Shown: positions 1 through 9,553, numbered from the stretch's first letter. The stretch is 55,667 bases of DNA from Thermoanaerobaculia bacterium (GCA_017883205.1 JADGNZ010000040.1:1-55667); one strand, 5' to 3'. Program-made: numbers and translations. The notes: generated by a model not told the origin, from the letters alone.

Positions 1-558
1 GCCGCACCCGTTTCCGCGAAGCCATCCTCTTTCACCTCGGTGGCCTCGATCTGTCTCCCAACCTTCCGTCTTCAATCCACTCGATTGCCTGAAGCGCCGG
101 TTCTTTTGTGCGCCGATGAGCGTGGCCTCGCTCGAGAATGCTTTAAGACGGGTGAGCGCCCTCGCGCTCACTTCCGGCCTGCCGTTCACGTAGAGGGTCA
201 GGGACATTCCGTCAAAGGTCGTGGCCACGTGGTACCACCGGCCGGTCTCGAGCACCGTGGTCGAGCGGATCGCCACCGATCCCACACCTCGGTCTCCCAC
301 ATTGCGACCCGCGAGCAGGTGGCCCTTGACGATCGAGAGTGAGCCCTCGGAGAGCTTGCCGACGATGAAGCCGCCGGTGACGGAGCGCGGCTTGATCCAC
401 GCCTCGAGGGTGTACGGGGCGACCCCGCCCATGCTCAGGCCCGGGGCGGTGCCGCAATCGCAATAGGACTGCGTCCCGAAACGTGCGGTTGTGTTGCGCA
501 ACATAGGTCCTGTGGCTGGCCCTACGCGTGGTTCCCGATATTCGGCAAATGCAGTCAT
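1..558 (-). CDS. LamG/concanavalin-like domain protein, partial at window edge
   Basis: The frame opens at an ATG at 558 after a GAGGAGA ribosome site and runs off the left edge. It encodes a LamG-type jelly-roll: I see the family phrases 'YTLEAWIKP', 'GRWYHVATT', 'LTLYVNG' and 'TLIGAQK'. It is a clear paralogue of the next gene upstream (600-1355), with the same N-terminal layout. After 'GAQK' the similarity to the paralogue stops: the expected 'IYEVRIW' strand is missing and a low-quality basic sequence follows, so the 3' part may be frameshifted or fused to other DNA. There is no signal peptide; such proteins usually bind carbohydrate or serve as surface modules. Function unknown. Strand and domain are secure; the C-terminus is not. 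Confidence 0.75.
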   Translation of the reverse strand, partial: MTAFAEYREPRVGPATGPMLRNTTARFGTQSYCDCGTAPGLSMGGVAPYTLEAWIKPRSVTGGFIVGKLSEGSLSIVKGHLLAGRNVGDRGVGSVAIRSTTVLETGRWYHVATTFDGMSLTLYVNGRPEVSARALTRLKAFSSEATLIGAQKNRRFRQSSGLKTEGWETDRGHRGERGWLRGNGCG

Positions 559-599
559 CGTTCTCTCCTCGTCGCCGCCGTTCGTTGAGGGCCAGGCGG

Positions 600-1355
600 T
601 CAATGACAAGAGAGTGCGACGGGCCCGGACGTTTTTCCGTCGGGAGAGAGATCCCGGCTAACCAAAGGCCGAGGGTGTGACCCCGCAGCCTGACGCTTGG
701 GCGAGGCCTGTTGGCTCTTGACGTCGATGGCGGCAATGGTCCAGAAGGCGTAGTGAGCGATCAGTCCCGCCGAGGGTGGCTCCAAGTCGTCCATCGACGC
801 GAGCAACTGTTCGGACGTGCGACAGACGTTCCAGATGCGCACTTCGTAGATCAGTCCCTGGAAAAAGTTGGCGGGGTGTCCCTCGTCCTTTTGCGCGCCG
901 ATGAGCGTGGCCTCGTGCGGGGCGGCTGCGATGGGGATGACCGGCCTGACGCTCACTTCCAGCGCGCCGTTCACATACAGGCTCAGAGTGGTGCCGTCAC
1001 ACGTCGTGGCGACGTGGTACCACCGGCCCGCCTCGAGCACCGTCGTCGAGTGGATCGTCGCCGATCCCCAACCCCGGCCTCCCACGTTGCGTCCCGCGAG
1101 CACGTGGCCGTGGACGATCGACAGTGAGCCTTCGGCGAGTTTGCCCACGATGAAGCCCCCGCTGACGCCATCATGGACGGAGCCCGGCTTGATCCACGCC
1201 TCCAGAGTGTACGGAGCGAGGCCGCCCATGCTCAGGTCCGCGGCAGTGCCGCAGTCGTAATAGGACTGCGGACCCAGGGAGGCGCTGATGCCGCTCTGCA
1301 GAAGTTGTGTGGTTGACACCGGATGGCTTTCCCGAACGTCAGCGAATGCACTCAT
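600..1355 (-). CDS. LamG/concanavalin-like domain protein
   Basis: 251 residues. I start it at the ATG at 1355, seven bases after a GAGGAGA ribosome site; longer upstream starts have no such site and read through repeat DNA. Residues about 25-200 form one LamG jelly-roll: 'YTLEAWIKP', 'FIVGKL', 'GRWYHVATTCDG', 'LSLYVNG', 'LIGAQKDEG', then the closing strand 'IYEVRIWN'. A short C-terminal tail has no recognisable domain. There is no signal peptide or membrane segment. It is a tandem duplicate of the partial gene at 1-558, 41 bases away on the same strand, so the two are probably cotranscribed. LamG domains bind sugars or act as spacers; nothing here shows the ligand. The domain call is firm, the role is not. 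Confidence 0.8.
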   Translation of the reverse strand: MSAFADVRESHPVSTTQLLQSGISASLGPQSYYDCGTAADLSMGGLAPYTLEAWIKPGSVHDGVSGGFIVGKLAEGSLSIVHGHVLAGRNVGGRGWGSATIHSTTVLEAGRWYHVATTCDGTTLSLYVNGALEVSVRPVIPIAAAPHEATLIGAQKDEGHPANFFQGLIYEVRIWNVCRTSEQLLASMDDLEPPSAGLIAHYAFWTIAAIDVKSQQASPKRQAAGSHPRPLVSRDLSPDGKTSGPVALSCH

Positions 1356-1501
1356 CGTTTTCTCCTCGTCGCTCTGGACCAGACGATCCATGAGAGGAGT
1401 GCGACGGGCGAAGATGTTTTTCCATTGCCGGAGCGTTTGGTGGATTTGATGGACCGCCCGCGAGACACTCGCGCCTGGAGTCTGGGCGGCAGGAGTGCCT
1501 T

Positions 1502-1566
1502 GCGGGTGTCGGGTGTCGGGGGTCGGGAGTCGGAGAAGGAACGATCTGAATGTCCCGACCCCCGAC
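1502..1566. repeat. Intergenic hairpin with tandem-repeat arms (GTCGGG type)
   Basis: A run of GTCGGG-like units (1502-1532) faces its own complement TCCCGACCCCCGAC (1553-1566), giving a stem with a roughly 20-base loop. It belongs to a set of such elements in this window, each with a different unit. The rest of 1356-1836 shows no convincing gene. Confidence 0.6.
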
Positions 1567-1839
1567 AACCAACAACCAAGGCCCTGGACGCGTTGATGGC
1601 GGCGTTTCCAGAACGGCGATTCGGGCCAGCGCTGCTTCAGGTCAACCAAAGCATCGGGCGACGACGGTGCGCGGTGGCGATGCCGGGAATCGTTTCTCCG
1701 TATCGGCACATCGCTTCCTCACGGAACCGCACACGCTCCTCCGATTTAAGCCTTTAACACGTCACGTCGCCGTCCGTCGCAACCTTAAGTTCGATCGGTA
1801 TCTCATGAAAAGCGAGATCTGTCTCACCGGCGGCCGTCT

Positions 1840-3469
<1,630 letters not shown>

Positions 3470-3476
3470 GAGGCCC

Positions 3477-4022
3477 CTAGAATCGGACGACGGTAGGCGT
3501 CACGATCAACCGGCGTGACGTAACTGAAAGAGCCTTTGGCTTCAAGAGAGCTACGACCCGCAGGGATAAACGCAGGTCACCTAAACTGAGGGGGGTGCGC
3601 GTTGCCTGCCGGATGTTTGCGAGCGTGGGCAACGAGGCGGGGGTGTTGGTAAGCAGTGTGACAATCGCCTTTTCGATTTCGGGAACGGAAGCACCATTCT
3701 CCGCCAGGTAATTCAGAACGGAATCGGCGAGCCACTGTTGGAAATTGGTGAGAGATCGAACATCGGCCTTCGTCCGCGTACTTTCGAATGAACCGTCGAG
3801 AAGCCCGATGTCGCGTGCAAATATCGCGTATCGAGCAATGGTGGGTGACGCCGAATACTCTGTTCTGCCTCCGCGCTCGTAGCTGAATTCAGACGTCTTT
3901 TCGTCTCTCAAGAAGCGTCCCAGCGCCATCGCGGTTGGATACTTCTGAGAATTGGCCGCTTCGACGATCCGGTGCAGTTTCTGGTCGATACTTCGACGAT
4001 TGCTCTTCGACGCAGTTGCCAT
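3477..4022 (-). CDS. Hypothetical protein paired with P-loop ATPase
   Basis: 181 residues, starting at the ATG at 4022. I do not recognise a family. It is soluble, basic at the N-terminus and largely helical by composition, with a segment 'ASPTIARYAIFARDIGLL' that could be part of a winged-helix or HTH fold. It lies 7 bases upstream of the ATPase gene in the same direction, so the two are very probably translated from one message and work together, for example as a DNA-binding or sensor subunit for the ATPase. Gene reality is supported by length, normal codon use and the tight operon spacing; the function is unknown. Confidence 0.6.
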   Translation of the reverse strand: MATASKSNRRSIDQKLHRIVEAANSQKYPTAMALGRFLRDEKTSEFSYERGGRTEYSASPTIARYAIFARDIGLLDGSFESTRTKADVRSLTNFQQWLADSVLNYLAENGASVPEIEKAIVTLLTNTPASLPTLANIRQATRTPLSLGDLRLSLRVVALLKPKALSVTSRRLIVTPTVVRF

Positions 4023-4661
4023 ATGCCATCCAAGTTTTATCTCTGTACGGATCGACGATCGAACTTCGCGCAGGACCCCATTGTGGACAGATTGCTGTCA
4101 GAAAATATAGGTACGCGCGAGCTGGTTGTCAATAGCGCGAGAATATAGACACGATTTCAGGGGACCGACAGGCAGACCTTCCGGATTTGGGTGATCGTAG
4201 ATCGCTCACATCATTGAGCAGGTCAGCGCGTGCGCTTTCTGTCTCCTTTTCACAAGGGCCGCATCGAAGACGATCCCTTCTCCTAAACGTCAGAAACAGA
4301 CGACCCGTGCGGATGATTGGCAGCCATTTCAACATGTGAGCCCCGACGACTGACGGTGCCCACGGGCTGAGGTGAGGACGAAAAGACCGGCGGCCATAGC
4401 GAAACGGGGCCCGCTGTGCATATCTAAATGAACGAGTCGGGATCTTTCCCGCACCCCTGAGCCGGCGCTGTTTCCGCGGTCGGCGCGCTCGTTGTTCCTC
4501 GTACGTAGGCTGTCGCGCCTTCGACAACTTCCCGCGACTCGTGCACTCCTTGGAGGCGAGGTGAAGGGCTGCCGCGTGTCTGAGATCGCGAAGGTAATTG
4601 AATTTGTCGGCCAAACGGCGATGCCTGATCATGCACAGATCGGGCGAGGACCGGCGGGTAG
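4023..4661. other. 639-bp stretch without a supported gene
   Basis: Between the two-gene ATPase module and the ImmA/IrrE gene I see no frame with family motifs or a ribosome site. A 190-codon minus frame (4129-4701) is Arg/Ser-rich, overlaps the ImmA gene and looks like a shadow. The part next to 4022 should hold the promoter of the ATPase operon. Confidence 0.5.
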
Positions 4662-5210
4662 TCAGAGAACACCCGACAACGAGATGCCGAACACTTCCCA
4701 AAGCCGGATGGTGAACGCCTGTGGACTGACTTGGTATGTTCGCGCTACAGCCTTGATCGTATCTTCGCTCTCGAAGTCAAATCGAAGGCGCTGCACCTCA
4801 ACGTCGCGAAGGAGTAGCTCCTTCGGCATCAGGAGCGCGGCGGCGAAGTAGTTAGCTTCGACCTCTTTTCGATACACACCGAGGGAAGCGTCGCCGTCGC
4901 GGCGACCGACCAGCGCATATCCCTCGTGAACGTGGAAGCTATCGTCGTTATGCAGAACGAGATGCGCAATCTCATGCGCGATCGTGAAGCGCCGACGCGT
5001 CTTCGAATGTAGCGAGTTCACACCGATAATCGCGCCTTGCGGCGAGCGCCACACCATACCTGACACTTCGACGTCCGCCGGTTCTTGGCGGATCTCGGCG
5101 CCGACAAAGGCAGCGACCTTTTCGACTGCTACCGGCGGTCCGCCGGGGACGTTGCGCCAAAGGTCGGTAGCCTTCTGCTCAAGCGATTCCCTTTTTCCAC
5201 GATTCATCAC
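4662..5210 (-). CDS. ImmA/IrrE-family metallopeptidase (CapP-like regulator)
   Basis: 182 residues. The zinc-peptidase signature is HEIAH (His79, Glu80, His83), with the third ligand probably Glu118 in 'EVEANYFAAALLMP', both diagnostic of COG2856 ImmA/IrrE proteins. The start overlaps the stop of the upstream HTH gene by four bases (ATGA), indicating translational coupling. Members of this family cleave a partner HTH repressor after DNA damage or another signal: ImmA cuts ImmR, and CapP cuts CapH in CBASS loci. Here the pair sits beside and divergent from the cyclase operon at 5949, so by analogy it may induce that operon. Family assignment is strong; the target is inferred. Confidence 0.88.
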   Translation of the reverse strand: MMNRGKRESLEQKATDLWRNVPGGPPVAVEKVAAFVGAEIRQEPADVEVSGMVWRSPQGAIIGVNSLHSKTRRRFTIAHEIAHLVLHNDDSFHVHEGYALVGRRDGDASLGVYRKEVEANYFAAALLMPKELLLRDVEVQRLRFDFESEDTIKAVARTYQVSPQAFTIRLWEVFGISLSGVL

Positions 5211-5494
5211 GCGCCTCGCAGCACGCGCGCCTTGAACAACTCGCGTGCATCTGGAACTACGTCTGCCGTGGTGGTCGACTGTTCGGGGAGAAGGTCCATC
5301 AATGATACGCCTAATTCTTCTGCGAGTTGTACCGCGACATGCAGTTGCAGCGCATGCCGTCCGCCTTCGATATTGGAGATCGATTCGCGCGAGAGGTCCA
5401 ACTTCGCCGCGATGTCTTTCTGCCCTCGTCCTTTTTCCTTGCGGACGGCCTGAATCCGTGCGCCGACGGCGCAGTAAAAGTCATGTCGAGTCAT
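5207..5494 (-). CDS. XRE-family HTH repressor (CapH/ImmR-like)
   Basis: 95 residues from the ATG at 5494; a GTG at 5500 is possible, but the AGGGCG site spaces better with the ATG. Residues about 10-65 are a helix-turn-helix of the Cro/C1 type: 'KGRGQKDIAAKLDLSRESIS' followed by 'NIEGGRHAL' and 'LAEELGVSLMDLL'. The short C-terminal tail would hold the cleavage site or dimer interface in related repressors. It is coupled by a 4-bp overlap to the ImmA/IrrE peptidase gene. It faces away from the cyclase operon across about 450 bp, a typical layout for a repressor of a defence operon that also controls itself. Confidence 0.85.
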   Translation of the reverse strand: MTRHDFYCAVGARIQAVRKEKGRGQKDIAAKLDLSRESISNIEGGRHALQLHVAVQLAEELGVSLMDLLPEQSTTTADVVPDARELFKARVLRGA

Positions 5495-5598
5495 CGCCAC
5501 GCGCCCTAGAATATCGCAGATGTGAAGTTAGGTAAACGTTTTTGTGATGCGAAGACGCTTCCATTGTCGCGTTGGGAGGCGTAAGCTTTTCAGATGCT

Positions 5599-5632
5599 GA
5601 AAAACAAAAAGCCGGAGCTGGCACTCCGGCTC
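5599..5632 (-). terminator. Rho-independent terminator, minus strand
   Basis: AGCCGGAG (5610-5617) pairs perfectly with CTCCGGCT (5624-5631) across a 6-base loop, and on the minus strand it is followed by a T-rich run (TTTTTGTTTTT, 5600-5610). It ends a transcript coming from the right, yet no recognised minus-strand gene lies between here and the cyclase start at 5949. That leaves a small RNA or short unrecognised gene in about 5640-5940. A 78-codon frame (5528-5764) crosses the terminator and is unlikely to be real. Confidence 0.7.
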
Positions 5633-5948
5633 GTTGTTAACTTTGGCTGCGGACTGCAGGCCTTGGGACGAGGTAGAACGGTATGGTAATTGGCTCACCG
5701 AACGTTCGTCAATCCCGGCCCTGTATTTGCCGCGCCTGTGATTCGGGAGGGCGTGCGATGACATCTCCTGCCTAAAAGAGCCTCCCCCGGGCTCAGTCTC
5801 CCTGCTGCCGCGTCTCGATCCGCAGCTTCACCTCACCGCTCGGTTCATGGCGTGCTCCTTCTCCTGCCGTCGTCACGCTCCGCGTGACAATGATCGCCCG
5901 ACGTGTGGCCGCCGTCGGCGAGAGGCTGAAAAAAAGGATTGAATTGCC

Positions 5949-7487
5949 ATGTCTTGGAATCAGAAACGCAGCACCGAACGCGTCGAGCGCGACCTCGACA
6001 ACCTTCCCGAAATCGAAGTGAAAAAACTCGAACGCGACGCCGATCTGGAGTCGCTGCTATCGCCCTCCGTCTGCCGCGAAATCTACGGCGCGCATGCGTA
6101 CATCGATGTAGCCAACTTCTCGTCGATCACGGCGCTCGGCGACACGGAGGACTCTCTCAAAGCGCTCGTGAAAGCACTTCACATCTACCAGCGTGGTCTC
6201 GCGTGGATCGTCGAGACCGTTTTCGATGGAGTGCGCGTGCACTTCCAGGGTGCCCGGCTGCACCTGCTGTTCTACCGTCCTGTTGACGACGCAGCGGCGA
6301 TCACCGCGAAAGCAGTTCTTCTCTCGCTCACCGTGCGCGACTTCGTTCGGTACGTTTTTAACCCGGCATTCCCCGAATTCGTGAACCTCGCCGTGTGCGC
6401 GGGCATCGACGTCGGTGACGTCATCGGAACTCAGAACGGGATGAGGGGCGATCGGGAGTTGCTCTTCGTCGGCGCCGCCGCAAACGAAGCCGCGAAGATT
6501 CTCGACTCAGGACTGCGACTTACATCGCGTGTGTACGAGCAGCTCTCGGCTCAGTTGCAGGGCTATTGCGAGCTCGCAGATGCCGACCGAGGCATTTATC
6601 GCCTCACAGGGGTTGGTAAAGGTGATCTCGATAATCTTCTTGAGGATCACGACATTGCATGGAATCGGAAGACGGCCGAGGACCGAGTAGCGGCGGATAT
6701 CGAGCAGTTCGAGATCAACGAGATAACCTTCAGTTCGGCCATCGAGCCGATTGACTTCGAGACGCTGAGCATCAAGAGGAACAAGAAGGCGCTCGCCGCC
6801 TCACTCTACGCTGACGTCACCGGCTTCACCGCCTACGTCGCTGCCGCGCAAACCGAGGAAGCGAAGCTAAAAGCGCTGGAGGCGTTTCACGTGATGCGGA
6901 GCGAGTTCACGCGAGTCGCGACCCATGACATGGAAGGCGTCCGCGTACAGTTCCAAGGCGACCGAATGCAGGTTCTCGTCCATTTGCCTGATGGAAACGC
7001 CCAAGAGATCGCTCGCAACGCCACCGATCTCGCGATCTGGCTGCAATCGGCGATGGAGATGGTGGTACGGAAGGTCGTGCCCGGCACTGAATCGCTTCAC
7101 ATCGCTGTCGGTGTTGCAATCGGCGAGATCGTAGCAACGAAGCTCGGCGCGCGGGGCCAGCGGGATCGAATAGTCATCGGAACTTCGGTTCTCGAAGCGG
7201 CTGGGAACGAGGAGCGCACAGAGGCGAGGCAGATCGGAATCTCGAAAGCGATCTACGATCAACTGTTGGACGATGTGCAGCCGCACTTTGCGTGGTCGCC
7301 GGCAGCCAAGTGCTACGTCGCTTCCGACCTGACTGTAACGACGCAGGAGCGGAAGAAAGAGGCCGCGAAATATGCGAACGTTGGAGCGGCTCTCTCGGTT
7401 AGCTCGACAGGATCGACCTTTCGCGTGACGCGTGAGGAGGTGCGTGGTGCGACATCTGTTGTTCCCACGAAATCGTTCGGTTACTAG
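5949..7487 (+). CDS. pycC: Pycsar-like class III nucleotide cyclase with two fused cyclase domains
   Basis: 512 residues, preceded by an AAAGGA ribosome site. Two cyclase homology domains lie in one chain: CHD1 about residues 48-200 ('AYIDVANFSSI', 'VHFQGARLHLLF', 'VCAGIDVGDVIG') and CHD2 about 284-440 ('LYADVTGFTAYV', 'VQFQGDRMQVLV', 'AVGVAIGEIVATKLG'). CHD2 keeps both metal aspartates (Asp289, Asp338) but has Leu415/Gly419 where the transition-state Asn/Arg should be. CHD1 has Asn179 and Lys183 there but Ala102 in place of the second aspartate. The chain should therefore form one working site. The downstream DUF5706-type membrane gene marks this as a Pycsar cyclase, expected to make cCMP or cUMP on phage infection; which base cannot be read from the sequence. 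The next gene starts inside its 3' end. Confidence 0.82.
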   Translation: MSWNQKRSTERVERDLDNLPEIEVKKLERDADLESLLSPSVCREIYGAHAYIDVANFSSITALGDTEDSLKALVKALHIYQRGLAWIVETVFDGVRVHFQGARLHLLFYRPVDDAAAITAKAVLLSLTVRDFVRYVFNPAFPEFVNLAVCAGIDVGDVIGTQNGMRGDRELLFVGAAANEAAKILDSGLRLTSRVYEQLSAQLQGYCELADADRGIYRLTGVGKGDLDNLLEDHDIAWNRKTAEDRVAADIEQFEINEITFSSAIEPIDFETLSIKRNKKALAASLYADVTGFTAYVAAAQTEEAKLKALEAFHVMRSEFTRVATHDMEGVRVQFQGDRMQVLVHLPDGNAQEIARNATDLAIWLQSAMEMVVRKVVPGTESLHIAVGVAIGEIVATKLGARGQRDRIVIGTSVLEAAGNEERTEARQIGISKAIYDQLLDDVQPHFAWSPAAKCYVASDLTVTTQERKKEAAKYANVGAALSVSSTGSTFRVTREEVRGATSVVPTKSFGY

Positions 7488-8163
7488 GCGGACGCCTTGG
7501 TACAAGCGGAATCCGGAGCGCTTTGCGCTCGAACAGCAGATCGTGAGGGAGCACTTCAGCCCCCTCACGATCCGCGTCGACGAGGAGCGCGAACTGGTTC
7601 TCATCGAGGGACCGGTTGTCTTCGATTTTGATGCCGGCACCGATGGCACAACCGTACGAGTGACGCTTGCGCGAAACCATCCCGAAGCGGCGCCAATCGC
7701 CGAAGATGTTGATGCACGCTTTCCGAAGACTGCACAATTTCACCAATACAGCGACGCCAAGACCGAGTGTCTGTGGTTCGATGTCGAATCGCCGTGGACC
7801 GGTGGCGAAGATGCGCTTCGGCTTTACCTCGCGCAACTCGTCTTGCACATCCATCGTCAACTGATTTGTGAAGCAGACCCGGCGCGGCGGTGGCCGGGGC
7901 CGGAGCGGCCACACACTCCAAGTTCAGCGTATCGCGAAATCTTCACCGAACGATTTCCAGACCCTGACCTTGCCGGGAACGTTTCGCGGCGCTGGACGAG
8001 CGGTGTACGAACGGGTCGGAATGAGCCATGCGTTTGTGGCAGCGGACGCAAGTTCAAGCGCTGTCACAGGGAAGATATCGAGAGCTTCGAGCGCCAGTGC
8101 GGCATCGCCGCGCTGAGGGAGGCGTTCAAGCCGGTCGCGAACGCGGATGGAGGTGCAGCATGA
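7447..8163 (+). CDS. E2-like conjugating-enzyme core fused to a SEC-C zinc motif, Pycsar operon
   Basis: 238 residues from the GTG at 7447, six bases after AGGAGG and inside the end of the cyclase gene; GTG at 7444 is the alternative. Residues about 15-165 look like the stand-alone E2 proteins of short type II CBASS and related loci: a proline-rich stretch 'NHPEAAPIAED', then 'FHQY', 'TECLWFDVESPW' with candidate catalytic Cys108, and the late motif 'RRWPGPERPH'. Residues 190-207 are a SEC-C motif (Cys195, Cys197, Cys206, His207) like the end of SecA, which binds zinc. It overlaps the effector gene by four bases (ATGA). If the E2 reading is right it could modify the cyclase or effector. No E1 or deubiquitinase is encoded. 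SEC-C is certain; E2 is moderately supported. Confidence 0.6.
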   Translation: MRHLLFPRNRSVTRRTPWYKRNPERFALEQQIVREHFSPLTIRVDEERELVLIEGPVVFDFDAGTDGTTVRVTLARNHPEAAPIAEDVDARFPKTAQFHQYSDAKTECLWFDVESPWTGGEDALRLYLAQLVLHIHRQLICEADPARRWPGPERPHTPSSAYREIFTERFPDPDLAGNVSRRWTSGVRTGRNEPCVCGSGRKFKRCHREDIESFERQCGIAALREAFKPVANADGGAA

Positions 8164-8675
8164 GTATGCCGTTCGACGAAGGGCCGAAACTCGCGGCGCG
8201 CACTCAATTCCTGGAATCAAGCTTGGCGCGCCAGCTCGGCTGGATCGCTGCGGCGGACGCCAAGACGGGTGTCATCTTCGCGGTCGCTATCGCGATGGTC
8301 GGTTTCGTCGCCGCGACGGCACCAAAATATGGAAGCTGGACTTCGTGGGGCGTCGCTTGCGGCCTCGTTGCCGCCTTCCTACTCGTCGCCAGTCTCAGTG
8401 CCTTGACGATGGCGATCATCCCTCGCGACAACGGACCGTCGCTGTCACTTGTGTTCTTCGGAGGAGTCGCAGGTCAGAACCTCGACGAGTACCGCCGCGC
8501 CCTGATGAAATTTGACGACGAAGCCCTCGCTGAGGATCTCATCCAGCAGACCCACGCCAACGCGACGATTGCGGCCCGCAAGTACCGCTGGATCAAGTAC
8601 GCGACTTGGCTTCTGTACGTCAGCGTGGTGCCGTGGATCGCGGCGATCTTCCTTTTGTTCCGAGATAAACAGTAA
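8160..8675 (+). CDS. pycTM: Membrane effector, DUF5706/PycTM-like
   Basis: 171 residues; its ATG overlaps the stop of the E2-like gene. The pattern is that of Pycsar transmembrane effectors: 'ARQLGWIAAADAKTG' (the aDaK motif), TM1 about 35-55, TM2 about 63-86 ending 'TMAIIPR', a cytoplasmic stretch with 'LVFFGGVAGQNLDEYRRAL', 'LAEDLIQQTHANATIAARKY', and TM3 about 148-168. In known systems the cyclic mononucleotide made by the cyclase triggers this protein to damage the inner membrane and stop phage growth. It is the last gene of a three-gene overlapping operon. I am confident of the family. Confidence 0.85.
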   Translation: MSMPFDEGPKLAARTQFLESSLARQLGWIAAADAKTGVIFAVAIAMVGFVAATAPKYGSWTSWGVACGLVAAFLLVASLSALTMAIIPRDNGPSLSLVFFGGVAGQNLDEYRRALMKFDDEALAEDLIQQTHANATIAARKYRWIKYATWLLYVSVVPWIAAIFLLFRDKQ

Positions 8676-8769
8676 TCGTAATCGTGGCGCTGTTTTACGG
8701 AAGTCACGATGTCGCGTTCGCGTGTGTAATACGTGTGTTCACCCGGAATTTCGAGGGGCCAGACAATGG

Positions 8770-9500
8770 CTGAGATGCTTGGTTTCGAAGCATCGATGCT
8801 GTCCTTGGAATCATCGACGGTGTGGTTCGAACCATCGTTACCGTGTTCCGCACCAGCGATGCTGTCTTTCGCACCCTCGGCGCGGTGTTTCGCACTCGCG
8901 ATGATGTGTTCTGCACCGACGATAATGTCTGTTGCACCCGCGATGCTGCATGCCGCACCCACGATGATGTGTTTCGCACCCCCGATACTGCGGTCTGCAC
9001 CGGCGACGCTGCTGTTTCCACCGACGATGATGCGTTCTGCACCCTCGATGCTGTGTTTTGCACCGACGACGGTTCGTTTTGATCCGTCGACGGCTCGTTT
9101 TGAACCAACGACGGTACGTTTTGAGCCATCGATGGCTCGTTTTGAACCATCGACGATACGTTTTGAACCAACGACGGTACGTTTTGAACCAACGATGGCT
9201 CGTTTTGATCCAACGACGGTACGTTTTGAACCAACGATGGCTCGTTTTGAACCAACGACGGTACGTTTTGATCCAACGACGGCTCGTTTTGATCCAACGA
9301 CGGTGCTTTTTGATCCAACGATGGTACGTTTTGATCCATCGACGGTGCTTTTCGGCCGTCGACGGTGCTTTTTGAACCAACGACGGTTCTTTTCGGCCAC
9401 GCACGGCTCTTTTCGGCCATCAACGGTTCTTTTCGGCCAACGGCGGTTCTTTTCGGCCATCAACGGTTCTTTTCGGCCACCGACGCTCTGTTCCGAGGAG
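8770..9500. repeat. 21-bp tandem repeat array, about 34 copies
   Basis: The unit is approximately GACGGTACGTTTTGAACCAAC; it is nearly perfect at 9060-9360, decays towards 8770, and shifts to a GGTTCTTTTCGGCCATCAAC form at 9360-9500. Each unit contains a 10-bp near-palindrome of the form CCRWCGAYGG; one pair extends to a perfect 16-bp palindrome at 9123-9138. Because 21 is a multiple of three, several frames on both strands stay open and give seven-residue repeat peptides (for example FEPTTVR on plus, VQNEPSL on minus). The plus frame from ATG 8766 has a GAGGGG sequence upstream, but none of these frames resembles a known family, so I annotate the DNA repeat and not a gene. Confidence 0.9.
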
Positions 9501-9553
9501 TCGGCGATGCCTCCTGGGTGGTGGTCTAGCGAAAGGCAGGCATGATTGCTGCT

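Noticed and set aside
4129-4701. 190-codon minus frame after the ImmA/IrrE gene
   Set aside because: Arg/Ser-rich, overlaps the real gene end, no ribosome site, no motif.
5660-5740. tRNA-like string (GGTAGAAC, GTTCGTCAATCCCGG) upstream of the cyclase
   Set aside because: No acceptor or anticodon stem can be formed and the T-loop is too long; at most a decayed fragment.
5528-5764. 78-codon minus frame
   Set aside because: It runs through a strong terminator hairpin and its T-run, which a real gene would not.
8474-9463. Long open frames on both strands across the 21-bp repeat, giving heptapeptide-repeat proteins
   Set aside because: Period 21 keeps every repeat-compatible frame open on both strands, the frames differ only by phase, and none has a family match or a clear advantage. 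Kept as a DNA repeat.
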